Of a stretch of 64,000 bases of DNA, positions 44,235-53,698 are shown one piece after another. The stretch comes from Sphingobacteriaceae bacterium DW12 (GTDB taxonomy: Bacteria > Bacteroidota > Bacteroidia > Sphingobacteriales > Sphingobacteriaceae), in contig JROE01000008.1 of assembly GCA_000783305.1 (NCBI GenBank), positions 480,204 to 544,203 on the forward strand, written 5' to 3'. How positions within the stretch are numbered: position 1 is the first letter of the stretch; every line of letters begins with the position of its first letter. The notes beneath the pieces were generated by a model, which was given only the letters and a program-made list of their open reading frames with translations, did no database searches and had not been told where the DNA came from. Both the position numbers and the translations under genes were made by a program.

Positions 44235-44597
44235 TTATAGATTAGCATTTTGATAGGCATAGACTTTTCGCAGACTGAAGGGCATCTTCTTTTGAACCAT
44301 GTACCATTCCTGCGGATCACAATGTCTCTTCATACTATTAAAGGAGCGGACGAAAAGATTTTCGATAAGCTCTTTCAAGCGGCTATCTCCTCTACCATAT
44401 AACCATCCCATGAACATCATACTCCAATTGACGCGAGAGATATTGTGTACGCGGAGCATATCTTTCATAAAGGTGACTACTATTTGGATGGCTCCTGCAA
44501 TGTTGTCTCGAGACGTCAACTTGTTAACTTCGTCCTGGACTTCGGGTATCTCAGAAGAGATAAGTTGAAAAAGATTACTTTTTTTTATTCGTTTCAT
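44235..44597 (-). CDS. Small kdp-locus protein, unknown (paralogue 1)
   Basis: A 120-residue soluble protein starting MKRIKKSNLFQLISSEIPEV. It has helical segments and the C-terminal MPFSLRKVYAYQ resembling FPKELRQAYLKT of the 110-residue protein downstream. No domain was recognised. It is first in the run that leads through the microprotein, paralogue 2 and kdpF into kdpABC. It lies after a terminator that separates it from the regulator gene, so a kdp promoter is expected in 44598-44717. Confidence 0.7.
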   Translation of the reverse strand: MKRIKKSNLFQLISSEIPEVQDEVNKLTSRDNIAGAIQIVVTFMKDMLRVHNISRVNWSMMFMGWLYGRGDSRLKELIENLFVRSFNSMKRHCDPQEWYMVQKKMPFSLRKVYAYQNANL

Positions 44598-44717
44598 ATT
44601 ATATAGATGCTATTTGGGATAGCCTAGGCCAAACGAAAGACCAACAAGTAAACTAAAAACACAACTCACTATCTATCAACAAGAAAACATTTAATCAATA
44701 AGTTTTTAAAATAAAAA

Positions 44718-44738
44718 AGCCTATCAAAATGATAGGCT
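44718..44738 (-). terminator. Terminator of the NtrC-type regulator gene
   Basis: Stem AGCCTATCA / TGATAGGCT with a 3-base loop; on the minus strand it is followed by a T-run. It separates the regulator gene from the kdp structural genes. Confidence 0.85.
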
Positions 44739-44880
44739 CTTTATTAAAATGGAAGGAGTATACGACTTGTGACGTAAAGGATTTGCCTTTTCTCTGAAGA
44801 AACCTACAGACAGGATTTCAAACCGATGTATGATATTGACGGAAATCTAAAAGATTGATAGCAACCAATAGGATGGGCAT

Positions 44881-46230
44881 CTATATTTTAATCTTGTATT
44901 CTTCAATTTTACGATATAAGGTTGCGATCCCAATCTCTAGCAATCTAGCTGCCTCAGCCTTATTACCACTGGTGTGATGCAATACTTTTTCGATTTGATC
45001 GGACTCTACTTTGGCCAACGAAAATGGGGAAGCGAGTCGGGAATCATGATGTCCGTTATTTTTGAACTCCATGGGGAGGCTGTCAACATCCAACTCGTCA
45101 CCATCTGCAATAATAACGCTACGTTCGATAATATTCTTAAGTTCGCGAATATTGCCTTTCCATGGATATTTACCTAAAGCATCAATATAAGCTGATGTCA
45201 ATCTAAGCCCCGTTCTATTCGCTTTAAGTCCAAATATTTGTGCATAATGACTAGCTAAAGAGGGGATATCTTCTTGCCGCTCACGAAGGGGCGGTAGTGT
45301 AATGGTGAACACCGAGAGTCGGTAAAACAGGTCACTCCTAAAGTGCTCCTTCTTGATCTCCTCTTCTAAATCCCGGTTGGTAGCGGCCAATATGCGTACA
45401 TTAACCCGAGTTGGCTTAGTATCTCCAACTTTTAAGAATTCTCCGGATTCCAAAACCCGCAACAGCTTCGCTTGTAGATCAATGGGCATCTCTCCGATTT
45501 CATCTAAAAATATAGTTCCCAGATTTGCCTCTTCGAACAATCCTTTTTTGTCCTTTGATGCACCTGTAAAGGCACCTTCCTTGTGACCAAACAACTCACT
45601 TTCTAACAACTCACGTCCAAATGCCGAACAGTTGATGGCTACAAATGCGTGTTGCTTCCGACTGCTATCATAATGAATTGCTTGCGCAAACACTTCTTTG
45701 CCGGTTCCTGTCTCGCCCAACAAGAGTACCGTAGTGTCCATAGGAGCAACTTTTTTACCCAAAGAAATAGCTTGCTGTACAGATTTAGATTTGCCGATGA
45801 TGCTATCAAATGAGTATTTTTTTCCAATCTGGGATTCGAGTTTATGCACCCGTTTGGCTAGAAATGCCTTGTCGTATGCGCGATTCAGAAGTGGGATGAT
45901 TCGATTGTTGTCATCTCCTTTTGTAATGTAGTCAAAAGCGCCATTCTTAATCGCTTGAACACCATCCGGAATATTTCCATATGCTGTGAGTAAGATGACT
46001 TCCGCATAAGGTTGTAATCGCTTCACTTCTCGTACAAACTCAACTCCGTTTCCGTCCGGTAGTTTGACGTCGCATAAAACAACATCGAAATCAGTATGTG
46101 ACAGTAATTTCGCAGCATTTCGCAAGTTGCTGACCTCGTTCACCTCGTACCCTTCACCTTCTAAGCCAATAATACGAGCCATTAGTTTCCGAAGCTTTTC
46201 TTCGTCGTCAATCAACAATATACGTTTCAA
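44881..46230 (-). CDS. Sigma-54-dependent response regulator (NtrC type)
   Basis: A 449-residue regulator: receiver domain (phospho-acceptor Asp54 in VVLCDVKLPDG), AAA+ ATPase with Walker A GETGTGKE, the sigma-54 contact loop GAFTGA and Walker B GTIFLDEIGEM, and a Fis-type helix-turn-helix at the end (NKAEAARLLEIGIATLYRKI). It activates RNA polymerase with sigma-54. Adjacent to the kdp genes, it is the likely partner of the histidine kinase at 34608 and would replace KdpE. The pairing is inferred from context. A terminator lies between it and the first kdp-locus gene. Confidence 0.92.
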   Translation of the reverse strand: MKRILLIDDEEKLRKLMARIIGLEGEGYEVNEVSNLRNAAKLLSHTDFDVVLCDVKLPDGNGVEFVREVKRLQPYAEVILLTAYGNIPDGVQAIKNGAFDYITKGDDNNRIIPLLNRAYDKAFLAKRVHKLESQIGKKYSFDSIIGKSKSVQQAISLGKKVAPMDTTVLLLGETGTGKEVFAQAIHYDSSRKQHAFVAINCSAFGRELLESELFGHKEGAFTGASKDKKGLFEEANLGTIFLDEIGEMPIDLQAKLLRVLESGEFLKVGDTKPTRVNVRILAATNRDLEEEIKKEHFRSDLFYRLSVFTITLPPLRERQEDIPSLASHYAQIFGLKANRTGLRLTSAYIDALGKYPWKGNIRELKNIIERSVIIADGDELDVDSLPMEFKNNGHHDSRLASPFSLAKVESDQIEKVLHHTSGNKAEAARLLEIGIATLYRKIEEYKIKI

Positions 46231-46360
46231 GGTATCTATATTAAAAGTAAGCTATTTTCTCGGTATTCCGCTATTCTATTGCCTATATATGCATTTCCAA
46301 TTGGTAGGTCAATATACAACAGTACATACGCCTCCATCATCCATCCCAGATGATGCAAGG

Positions 46361-48199
46361 CTAAATAACCCCATATAAAGATCCGCCCTTTTTACCAAGT
46401 TGATCCACCCTTCTCTCCACTGACTCATCTTTAATCAAGGCAGGAGCATGATGTGGCTTAGTACGTGCGTCGATAATAACAGGTCCATTGCAGCCCCAAT
46501 GCTTGAATCGGGTAAAGCTGTCTATACCATAGATATCATATGCGGGATTGCTTCGGGTAAATGTCACCCATACAAAGTTGTTGACGGTATCGGCAGTAAA
46601 GCCGGCATCATCAGTCAAGATAATCATCGATATGCCCTCCCAATTCAAATGTGTAACTTCCTTACACCAATCTTCAATCACGCGTTGCTCTTGATCGTAG
46701 CTTGTGAACGGGGCACCATCTATGGCTACAACTCCTGGTATTGCTATTTTGGCGTGCTGAAAAGGTTTGGGTAGATCAAACCCTATAGGTAGCTCGGTTG
46801 CTAATTTTCTCTTGATCGAACCTGCGGCAGCAAAAACCACTTTAGAACCCGCATTCAACCCATCACCAGTATAGTCTAAAGTGTCTATCGTCGTATTGGT
46901 CTGAAAATGTATATCTCTGGTGAAATCAATCCTGGTCAATACATGTCCCATGAATTGCGGAATGTCGTGAATATCTAATCGAGGCTCGTCTTCATGGGCC
47001 GTTATAAAGAGATACTTGGCTAGACTTAATTGGTTTTTGCCTAATATTTGATTGGCTATCGTCAAAATCTCCTGTGGCCGATCGACTTGCTGATAAGGCG
47101 TATACCGCTCGGATCCAATTGCAAACAACAACGGATGAACACCGGCGGGGTCGACAGCGTGTACAGCATGAAGGCCATTAATCTCCTGTGGTATCGCCGA
47201 TCCAGTTATCTCGTGAATCAATGCGCCGAAACTGGTATCCTCCTGAGGAGGTCGCCCCACCACTGTGAATGACCAGATGGGGTTTTTCTTATGGTAGACG
47301 TTGTGAACTTTCATCAAGGGGAAAGGGTGGGTAAGGCTGTAATAGCCAATATGATCGCCGAAAGGTCCTTCGGGTTTATTCTCATTTGGATACACCGTAC
47401 CCGTGATAACAAAATCAGCATCTGCAGAAATACAGAATCCCTCATCATCATAAAAATAGCGAAAGCGTCTATTTCCTAATGCACCTGCGAAAATCATCTC
47501 TGAAAGACCTTCCGGAAGTGGCATTACGGCAGCGAGAGGATGTGCAGGAGGACCTCCTATAAAAATGCTTACCTTAAGGGGCTGTCCAATTGCATTTGCT
47601 TTGGATTGGTGCACGCCGATACCTCTATGAAGCTGATAGTGCAAACCAATTTCTTGGTCTTGTATGTATTCGTTTCCATCTAATTGGATACGATACATAC
47701 CCAAATTTGCATTCATAATCCCCGGCTTGGTAATGTCTTCGGTGTATACCTGAGGCATCGTCACAAAAGCTCCTCCATCCATCGGCCAATTGACAATAGG
47801 CGGTAGCTTACTGATCTGGGTCTTCCCATAGAGAATTGGAGCGTTCTTTTTGCGCTTCCAAGGTAATGCGCCCAACGCGGTCATCGATGAGCCTATATAT
47901 TGAAATGGACTTTTCAGGACGGCAGCGGGATTCATCTTGACATCGACAAGTTTCTTTAAATGATCCAGAGAATCTCTAAACATAAACTTCGAACGTTCGA
48001 GTGTCCCGAAAAGATTGGACACTGCCGGAAATTCAGTACCCTTTATCCGTTCAAAGTATAAAGCAGGTCCCTGAGCATCGAACACACGCATTTGAATAGC
48101 GGCCATCTCTAAATATGGGTCCACCTCTTCTTTGACCCGAATCAAGTGCCCGTGTCTTTCTAAATCCAATACGCATTGCTCTAAACTGTTGTATCCCAT
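46361..48199 (-). CDS. UbiD-family decarboxylase
   Basis: A 612-residue protein of the prenylated-FMN-dependent UbiD family, which decarboxylates aromatic acids, as in quinone synthesis. It shows GYNSLEQCVLDLERHGHLIRVKEEVDPYLE at the N-terminus, GGPPAHPLAAVMPLPEGLSEM, EGPFGDHIGYY (part of the catalytic site) and VVGRPPQEDTSFGAL. ATG at 48199 (MGYNSLEQ) is preferred; the frame is open to 48298 but the added residues look non-coding. It is larger than E. coli UbiD (about 500), as in the menaquinone-type members. No ubiX gene is nearby, so the substrate is open. Confidence 0.88.
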   Translation of the reverse strand: MGYNSLEQCVLDLERHGHLIRVKEEVDPYLEMAAIQMRVFDAQGPALYFERIKGTEFPAVSNLFGTLERSKFMFRDSLDHLKKLVDVKMNPAAVLKSPFQYIGSSMTALGALPWKRKKNAPILYGKTQISKLPPIVNWPMDGGAFVTMPQVYTEDITKPGIMNANLGMYRIQLDGNEYIQDQEIGLHYQLHRGIGVHQSKANAIGQPLKVSIFIGGPPAHPLAAVMPLPEGLSEMIFAGALGNRRFRYFYDDEGFCISADADFVITGTVYPNENKPEGPFGDHIGYYSLTHPFPLMKVHNVYHKKNPIWSFTVVGRPPQEDTSFGALIHEITGSAIPQEINGLHAVHAVDPAGVHPLLFAIGSERYTPYQQVDRPQEILTIANQILGKNQLSLAKYLFITAHEDEPRLDIHDIPQFMGHVLTRIDFTRDIHFQTNTTIDTLDYTGDGLNAGSKVVFAAAGSIKRKLATELPIGFDLPKPFQHAKIAIPGVVAIDGAPFTSYDQEQRVIEDWCKEVTHLNWEGISMIILTDDAGFTADTVNNFVWVTFTRSNPAYDIYGIDSFTRFKHWGCNGPVIIDARTKPHHAPALIKDESVERRVDQLGKKGGSLYGVI

Positions 48200-48291
48200 A
48201 ATCGTGACTGATGAAGAATACAAACTTAGATAACTTACTCCTGATATCCAAGGTGAACGAAATGATAAAAGCGCAGATTTACATGTTCCGA

Positions 48292-49164
48292 TTAGCAATC
48301 GATTTCGACAGCTTTCTCAATAGGTGTGAGCTCAAACGGCATATATTTCATCCATAGGGTATTGTCAACTAAATTTTCATGTCGTATTACATGTCTAAAT
48401 TCCTCGAAATTTTCGCCGTTCACCTTATACAATTTTGTGAAAATAAACTTAACTAATTTCTTCGGGAGAGACAATGTCCTAGGGGGAGTATGGGTTGGAC
48501 TAAAGCGGCCATAGACTTGAAAAAAATCTCTAAAGTTCATGACAGCGGGGCCACCCAACTCAATAATCTTATCCACGAATGCATCAATCGTCAACATAGA
48601 CTGCAACCAACGAATTACATCAAGTGCAGCAATGGGTTGGAACCTCACTTTCGCGATTTGGTTGACGTAAACTACAATCTTTTGCTTTTCTAATACTTTG
48701 AATATGTTGTCAAGCATAGAACCCTTACCTACTGCACAGTTTTTCAAGACTATGGTATATTGAATACCTTCTACATTAAAAAGCTCAACAACGGGTTGGA
48801 GATACATCCTATCCATCAATCTAGCCACATAGATAATACGCCAACAACCCTGTCTTTTCACAAGCTCTATATAGTTTTTAAGGGCTAGAATTTCCAGTTT
48901 AATATTAACTGTATCATTGAGTGTGGGTGCCTGGGCAAAATAGAAAGCAGCCTCGAGATTAATAATTTTAAAACTTTCGAAATCTCCAGTCCGCCTAACA
49001 AGGTCTACCGTATATAATTTTGCCGTTGGAGGCTCTTTCATCCGAGAAAAAAAAAGCGTCGTATTTCGAGTAATCGCGGTTACGTTCAATTCATCATTCG
49101 CAAAATGTGCAACTGCTCTCCTCCCCAAGTAATTGTTCAGACCGCATATCAAAACCTCTCTCAT
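48292..49164 (-). CDS. NmrA/NAD(P)-binding-like protein with degenerate Rossmann loop
   Basis: A 290-residue protein of the atypical SDR/NmrA type. The N-terminal strand VLICGLNNYLGRRAVAHF stands where a GxxGxxG nucleotide loop is expected, but the first glycines read GLNNYLG. AFYFAQAPTL and IIYVARLMDR follow the usual fold positions. The middle (IAALDVIRWLQSML, ELGGPAVMNFRDFFQVYG) is as in NAD(P)H-binding proteins. It may bind nucleotide weakly or act as a regulator. It is followed by the ubiD-type gene 92 bp later, or less if the longer frame is used. Confidence 0.7.
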   Translation of the reverse strand: MREVLICGLNNYLGRRAVAHFANDELNVTAITRNTTLFFSRMKEPPTAKLYTVDLVRRTGDFESFKIINLEAAFYFAQAPTLNDTVNIKLEILALKNYIELVKRQGCWRIIYVARLMDRMYLQPVVELFNVEGIQYTIVLKNCAVGKGSMLDNIFKVLEKQKIVVYVNQIAKVRFQPIAALDVIRWLQSMLTIDAFVDKIIELGGPAVMNFRDFFQVYGRFSPTHTPPRTLSLPKKLVKFIFTKLYKVNGENFEEFRHVIRHENLVDNTLWMKYMPFELTPIEKAVEIDC

Positions 49165-49260
49165 CCTAATTTATTTTTTAAAGGTGTGCGCTTCTCTGTT
49201 CATATTTATAATTTAGGAACACCATTCCATCCTTTATGTTTAATAAAAATCAAATTTTTA

Positions 49261-49268
49261 CAAAAATA
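49261..49268 (-). promoter_or_regulatory. Candidate -7 box for the NmrA-UbiD pair
   Basis: CAAAAATA reads TATTTTTG on the minus strand, matching TAnnTTTG, 96 bases before the gene start at 49164. No -33 TTTG is seen. Confidence 0.3.
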
Positions 49269-49348
49269 GATGTTTGACCGTTAATGTCCGATTATTGTCA
49301 ATATAATATCAAAAGGGCCAATCAAGCCCAAAATGCATTACAAATGTG

Positions 49349-49356
49349 TATATTTG
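49349..49356 (+). promoter_or_regulatory. Candidate -7 box for the cryptochrome gene
   Basis: TATATTTG matches TAnnTTTG, 53 bases before ATG 49410. It lies inside the longer open frame, so a transcript starting here supports the later start codon. Confidence 0.45.
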
Positions 49357-49409
49357 TGCTTATTTGGAAAGATTCAATATTAAATATTCAGGGTGTTAAG
49401 AAAGGTTCT

Positions 49410-50690
49410 ATGGAAAATAAAGTGACTCTTGTTTGGTTTAGAAATGATCTTCGTTTTCATGACAACGAATTACTTTTTGAAGCAATCCAAAAGAGTCCTA
49501 TCATTATTCCTGTCTATTGTTTTGACCCGCGTTATTTCGCTAAAAATACCAGTGGCTATCGGAATACGGGCATCCATCGCGCCCTCTTTCTTTTAAAATC
49601 TGTTCAGAAACTAAAAGAAAGATTTAATGCGATAGGATGCGATTTATTGACCTATATAGGGCAACCAGAAGAGATTATCCCTCGTCTGGCGGCCAAATAC
49701 GAAGTGCACGAGGTATACCATCATCGCGAGGTTGCCTCAAGGGAAACCAAAATTTCAGAAAATGTTGAAACTGAACTTTGGAAACTCAAGATTAATCTTA
49801 AACACTTTATAGGGCACACCCTCTATCATAAGGAAGACCTTCCTTTTCCAATTCGCGACATTCCGAATGACTTTACCATATTCAAAAAGAAAACCGAACG
49901 GGAGAGTACAGTAAGACAACCGTTTCCAGAGCCAACAGGATTGGTCACTCACCCTCATTTAGAAAAAACATTACTCCCTTCGCTTGAAGATTTAGGTTTT
50001 TCGCTTGAAGAGATTCATCTAGGACAATCAAATCCGATGTTACTGGAGGGAGGTGAGGATGCTGCTCTTTTAAGAGTCGAGCATATCATTATGGGGAAGG
50101 AAAACGAACAATTGGATTACATATCTCTATCTCCTTATATTGCTGCTGGTGCATTGTCTCCCATCTACCTGTATCATCGAATAAAAGATGTGATGCTGCA
50201 AGAACATAAGAAGAGGGCAGAAAAACTAATCTTGCAATTACTTTGGCGAGATTATTTTCGTTTTATGCTTAAAAAATATCCGAATGTCTTTTTCAAAAAA
50301 CACGGAGCTACAAAAGGGAATGACTCCTTATCTAGAGAAAACAGCGCTAGTATTCTCGAAAAATGGCAAAAGGGCCAAGTCGGACAGGAGACCATAGACA
50401 AGGCGATGCAACTTCTGCAACAGACTGGAAACCTTCCTATAGAACTCAAAAAAATAGTGAGTTCCTTTCTACTACAAGAATATGAAGTGGACTGGCGAAA
50501 GGGAGCTTCTTATTTTGAGGAAGTATTGATTGATTTTGCACCAGCTACAACGTATGGCTACTGGGCACATTTTGCAGGAGTCGGAACGAGCCCTAAAGAC
50601 AATGTAAGTATCCCCTGGCAGAGTCAACTCAAGAGCAATTATCCAAATGGAATCGAAAACATATTGTTGAGCCAAAATATTTTGGCATAA
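49410..50690 (+). CDS. Cryptochrome/photolyase, DASH type
   Basis: A 426-residue blue-light flavoprotein of the cryptochrome/DNA photolyase family. The N-terminus VTLVWFRNDLRFHDNELLFEA is the photolyase alpha/beta domain. The FAD-binding helical domain shows YISLSPYIAAGALSPIYLYH, LLWRDYFRFMLKKYP and, at the end, TYGYWAHFAGVGTSPKD. Size and the LLWRDYFRF region fit Cry-DASH, which repairs pyrimidine dimers in single-stranded DNA. ATG at 49410 is preferred: it starts the conserved domain and lies after a -7 box, while the frame is open to 49284. Confidence 0.9.
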   Translation: MENKVTLVWFRNDLRFHDNELLFEAIQKSPIIIPVYCFDPRYFAKNTSGYRNTGIHRALFLLKSVQKLKERFNAIGCDLLTYIGQPEEIIPRLAAKYEVHEVYHHREVASRETKISENVETELWKLKINLKHFIGHTLYHKEDLPFPIRDIPNDFTIFKKKTERESTVRQPFPEPTGLVTHPHLEKTLLPSLEDLGFSLEEIHLGQSNPMLLEGGEDAALLRVEHIIMGKENEQLDYISLSPYIAAGALSPIYLYHRIKDVMLQEHKKRAEKLILQLLWRDYFRFMLKKYPNVFFKKHGATKGNDSLSRENSASILEKWQKGQVGQETIDKAMQLLQQTGNLPIELKKIVSSFLLQEYEVDWRKGASYFEEVLIDFAPATTYGYWAHFAGVGTSPKDNVSIPWQSQLKSNYPNGIENILLSQNILA

Positions 50691-50860
50691 TCAAATAAAT
50701 TGCGCAACAAACCACGAAAAGAAGACGTTTTACAGGTATTATATTTTGCTTGTTTCAACTTTTCTATAAACTGCCCTTATCATGGTCAATACACTCATAA
50801 TGAAGTCAAAAATCACATTATTTTATCACAAATGATTAGCCAAAACTCTTTTATAATTCC

Positions 50861-50868
50861 TAACTTTG
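50861..50868 (+). promoter_or_regulatory. Candidate -7 box for sucA
   Basis: TAACTTTG matches TAnnTTTG and ends 26 bases before the sucA start. No clear -33 TTTG was found. Confidence 0.45.
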
Positions 50869-50894
50869 GCGAAATTATACTATTACGTTTCTAA

Positions 50895-53639
50895 ATGGAC
50901 AATTTAACATATTTGAGCAACGCCGATTCAAGTTATATTGACGGTCTTTATCAAGCTTACAAACAGGACCCAGAATCCGTTGATTTTGGATGGCAGAAAT
51001 TTTTCGAAGGATTCGATTTTGGCCTTTCGGGTGAAAAAGGCGGAGTCTCGGGAGATGCAGGAGCTGCTCCAGAGCATTTCTTAAAGGAAATTAATGTATT
51101 GAACATGATCAATGGTTACCGTGATCGTGGTCACCTGTTTACAGAGACTAATCCTGTTAGAGAACGTCGTAAGTATTATCCCGGAAAGGAATTGGAGACT
51201 TTTGGTCTTTCCGAAGCCGATATGGACACTATTTTCAACGCCGGTGTGGAGGTAGGATTAGGTCCTGTTAAATTAAGAGAAATCCGCCAACTGATCGAAG
51301 AGACTTATTGCCGTTCTATTGGAGCTGAATTCAGATATATCCGAAACCCGGAAAAAATCAAATTTCTGCAGGACAAAATGGAGGCAGACCGTAATGTCCC
51401 AACCTTCTCACTTGATAAGAAGAAGCGTATCCTTAAGAAACTGAACGAAGCGGTTGTCTTCGAGAGTTTCTTAGGCACTAAATTTCTTGGTCAGAAACGT
51501 TTTTCATTAGAAGGCGCCGAAAGCTTAATACCTGCATTGGATTCTATTATCGAAAAGGGATCCGAAATAGGAATCCAAGAATTTGTAATCGGTATGGCAC
51601 ACCGAGGTCGTCTGAATGTATTGGCCAATATCATGGGTAAATCCTATAAAAATATCTTCTCAGAATTTGAAGGCAAGATGTATGAGGAAGATCCTGAGAT
51701 TCATTTTGGAGGAGACGTCAAGTATCATCTAGGGTTCTCTTCGGATGTGAAGACAGACGACGGCAAATCCGTCCACTTGAGTCTCGCACCTAACCCCTCC
51801 CATTTAGAGACTGTAGATGCCATTATTGAGGGTATGGTTCGTTCAAAGATCGACATGAAGTACGATGGCGACTCTTCTAAGATAGCACCGATTATGATCC
51901 ATGGAGATGCGGCTGTTGCAGGTCAAGGTATCGTCTACGAGGTCATCCAGATGTCTAAATTAGATGGCTATAAGACTGGTGGTACCATCCACATCGTCAT
52001 CAATAACCAAGTGGGTTTCACGACCAATTTTAAAGACGCTCGTTCGTCAACGTATTGTACCGATATAGCAAAGGTAACGTTGTCTCCGGTATTCCACGTG
52101 AATGGTGATGATGTAGAAGCCCTTGTGTATGCGATTAACCTAGCAGTGGAATATCGTCAAAAATATAAAACGGACGTATTCATTGATTTGCTTTGTTACA
52201 GAAGATTTGGTCATAATGAAGCAGATGAACCTAAATTCACGCAACCTCTACTCTACAAAGCGATTGAGAAACACGCTAATCCGCGTGAAATCTACGCTCA
52301 GAAATTATTAGATCAAGGTAGTGTAGATGCCAATCTTGCCAAAGAGATGGAAAAAGAATTCAGGAGCTTATTACAAGAAAGATTGGACGAAGCGAAGGGT
52401 TCACAAAAATTGAATGATGAAACACCCATGTTCTCTGGAGCATGGAAAGGCTTGCGTCAGGCTAAAGCAAACGATATCGTCAAGGTTGCAAATACAAAAG
52501 TAGACAAGAAGAAGTTCTTAGAGCTTGCCAAACAAATAAGTACGCTTCCTTCAGATAAAAAATTCTTCCGCAAGATTACAAAAGTCTTTGAAGACCGTTT
52601 AAAAATGATTGCCAATGACAGCTATGACTGGGCAATGGGTGAATTGATGGCTTATGCTACACTTCTAAATGAAGGCAATCGGGTACGTATATCCGGACAG
52701 GATGTACAACGGGGTACATTCTCTCACCGTCACGCGGTTGTGACGTTGGAGGATTCCGAAGAAAGATACATTCCTTTAGCCAATGTAGAAGGAGGTGATA
52801 AATTCAACATTTATAATTCTCACCTATCCGAGTATGGTGTATTGGGATTTGAATATGGCTATGCGTCTGTCAATCCGCACTCTCTAACAATCTGGGAAGC
52901 TCAATTTGGAGATTTTGCAAATGGTGCTCAAATCATATTTGACCAATACATATCGAGTGCCGAGACTAAGTGGAAACGCTCTAATGGTTTAGTGATGCTA
53001 TTGCCACATGGATACGAAGGTCAGGGACCGGAACACTCCTCAGCTCGCATAGAGCGCTACCTAGAGTTGTGTGCCAATGCCAACATTATTGTAGCTAACT
53101 GTACTACACCTGCCAACTACTTCCACCTGTTGCGTCGTCAACTTCATCGTGACTTCCGCAAACCGTTGGTGGAGGCGACTCCAAAGAGCTTATTACGTCA
53201 CCCTAAAGCTGTGTCCAAGCTCGAAGACTTTACCAATGCATCGTTTCAGGAAATCATAGACGATGCAAACGTAACGGCAAAGTCTGTGAAACGCGTATTG
53301 CTGTGTTCGGGCAAAATCTATTACGAATTGTTAGAAAAACAAGAAGCAGAAAAACGAAATGACGTTGCAATTGTTAGAGTAGAGCAGCTCTTCCCTATTG
53401 CCTTCGACCAAATTGGGACGTTACGCAAGAAATATGCAAAAGCAGAATTTGTGTGGGTACAAGAAGAAAATGAAAATATGGGTGCTTGGCCTTTCTATCT
53501 TCGTAAATTTAACGGTTCAGACTTGAACTTGACCGTTATTGCGCGAGAAGAGAGTGGAAGCACTGCTACTGGTTACATGAAGCAGCATGCGGCACAACAA
53601 GCAAATATCATAAACAAAGCATTCGAAATAAAAAAATAA
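50895..53639 (+). CDS. sucA: 2-oxoglutarate dehydrogenase E1 component
   Basis: A 914-residue thiamine-diphosphate enzyme that decarboxylates 2-oxoglutarate in the TCA cycle. The N-terminus [29 protein letters not shown] is the OGDH E2-binding-type segment. Active-site and ThDP segments are [38 protein letters not shown] and NNQVGFTT. The C-terminal half has [27 protein letters not shown] and [12 protein letters not shown]. Length fits SucA. It is followed by sucB. Confidence 0.97.
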   Translation: MDNLTYLSNADSSYIDGLYQAYKQDPESVDFGWQKFFEGFDFGLSGEKGGVSGDAGAAPEHFLKEINVLNMINGYRDRGHLFTETNPVRERRKYYPGKELETFGLSEADMDTIFNAGVEVGLGPVKLREIRQLIEETYCRSIGAEFRYIRNPEKIKFLQDKMEADRNVPTFSLDKKKRILKKLNEAVVFESFLGTKFLGQKRFSLEGAESLIPALDSIIEKGSEIGIQEFVIGMAHRGRLNVLANIMGKSYKNIFSEFEGKMYEEDPEIHFGGDVKYHLGFSSDVKTDDGKSVHLSLAPNPSHLETVDAIIEGMVRSKIDMKYDGDSSKIAPIMIHGDAAVAGQGIVYEVIQMSKLDGYKTGGTIHIVINNQVGFTTNFKDARSSTYCTDIAKVTLSPVFHVNGDDVEALVYAINLAVEYRQKYKTDVFIDLLCYRRFGHNEADEPKFTQPLLYKAIEKHANPREIYAQKLLDQGSVDANLAKEMEKEFRSLLQERLDEAKGSQKLNDETPMFSGAWKGLRQAKANDIVKVANTKVDKKKFLELAKQISTLPSDKKFFRKITKVFEDRLKMIANDSYDWAMGELMAYATLLNEGNRVRISGQDVQRGTFSHRHAVVTLEDSEERYIPLANVEGGDKFNIYNSHLSEYGVLGFEYGYASVNPHSLTIWEAQFGDFANGAQIIFDQYISSAETKWKRSNGLVMLLPHGYEGQGPEHSSARIERYLELCANANIIVANCTTPANYFHLLRRQLHRDFRKPLVEATPKSLLRHPKAVSKLEDFTNASFQEIIDDANVTAKSVKRVLLCSGKIYYELLEKQEAEKRNDVAIVRVEQLFPIAFDQIGTLRKKYAKAEFVWVQEENENMGAWPFYLRKFNGSDLNLTVIAREESGSTATGYMKQHAAQQANIINKAFEIKK

Positions 53640-53647
53640 CACATACA

Positions 53648-53698
53648 ATGGCAGATTATTTTGTTATCATCTGTTGTTCACAAAAAGAGAGTATATGA
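53648..53698 (+). CDS. Possible 16-codon minicistron between sucA and sucB
   Basis: ATG at 53648 opens [16 protein letters not shown] and stops at 53698; the stop overlaps the sucB start (ATGA at 53695-53698). It lies in the 55-bp sucA-sucB gap. It could bring ribosomes to sucB by coupling. Nothing about the peptide suggests a function on its own. Confidence 0.3.
   Translation: MADYFVIICCSQKESI

Noticed and set aside
44628-44644. Sigma-54-like -24/-12 site upstream of the first kdp-locus gene (minus strand TTGGTC-N-TTTGGC)
   Set aside because: GG and GC are 11 bases apart instead of the required 10, and the -24 block is poor. It is suggestive by position only, so it is not listed as a promoter.
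48200-48298. N-terminal extension of the UbiD-type protein
   Set aside because: The conserved N-terminus begins at MGYNSLEQ (48199); the extension has no resemblance to the family and would run into the end of the upstream gene.
50700-50894. Frame of 64 codons between the cryptochrome gene and sucA
   Set aside because: It runs through the sucA promoter region and up to its start codon, with no recognisable features.
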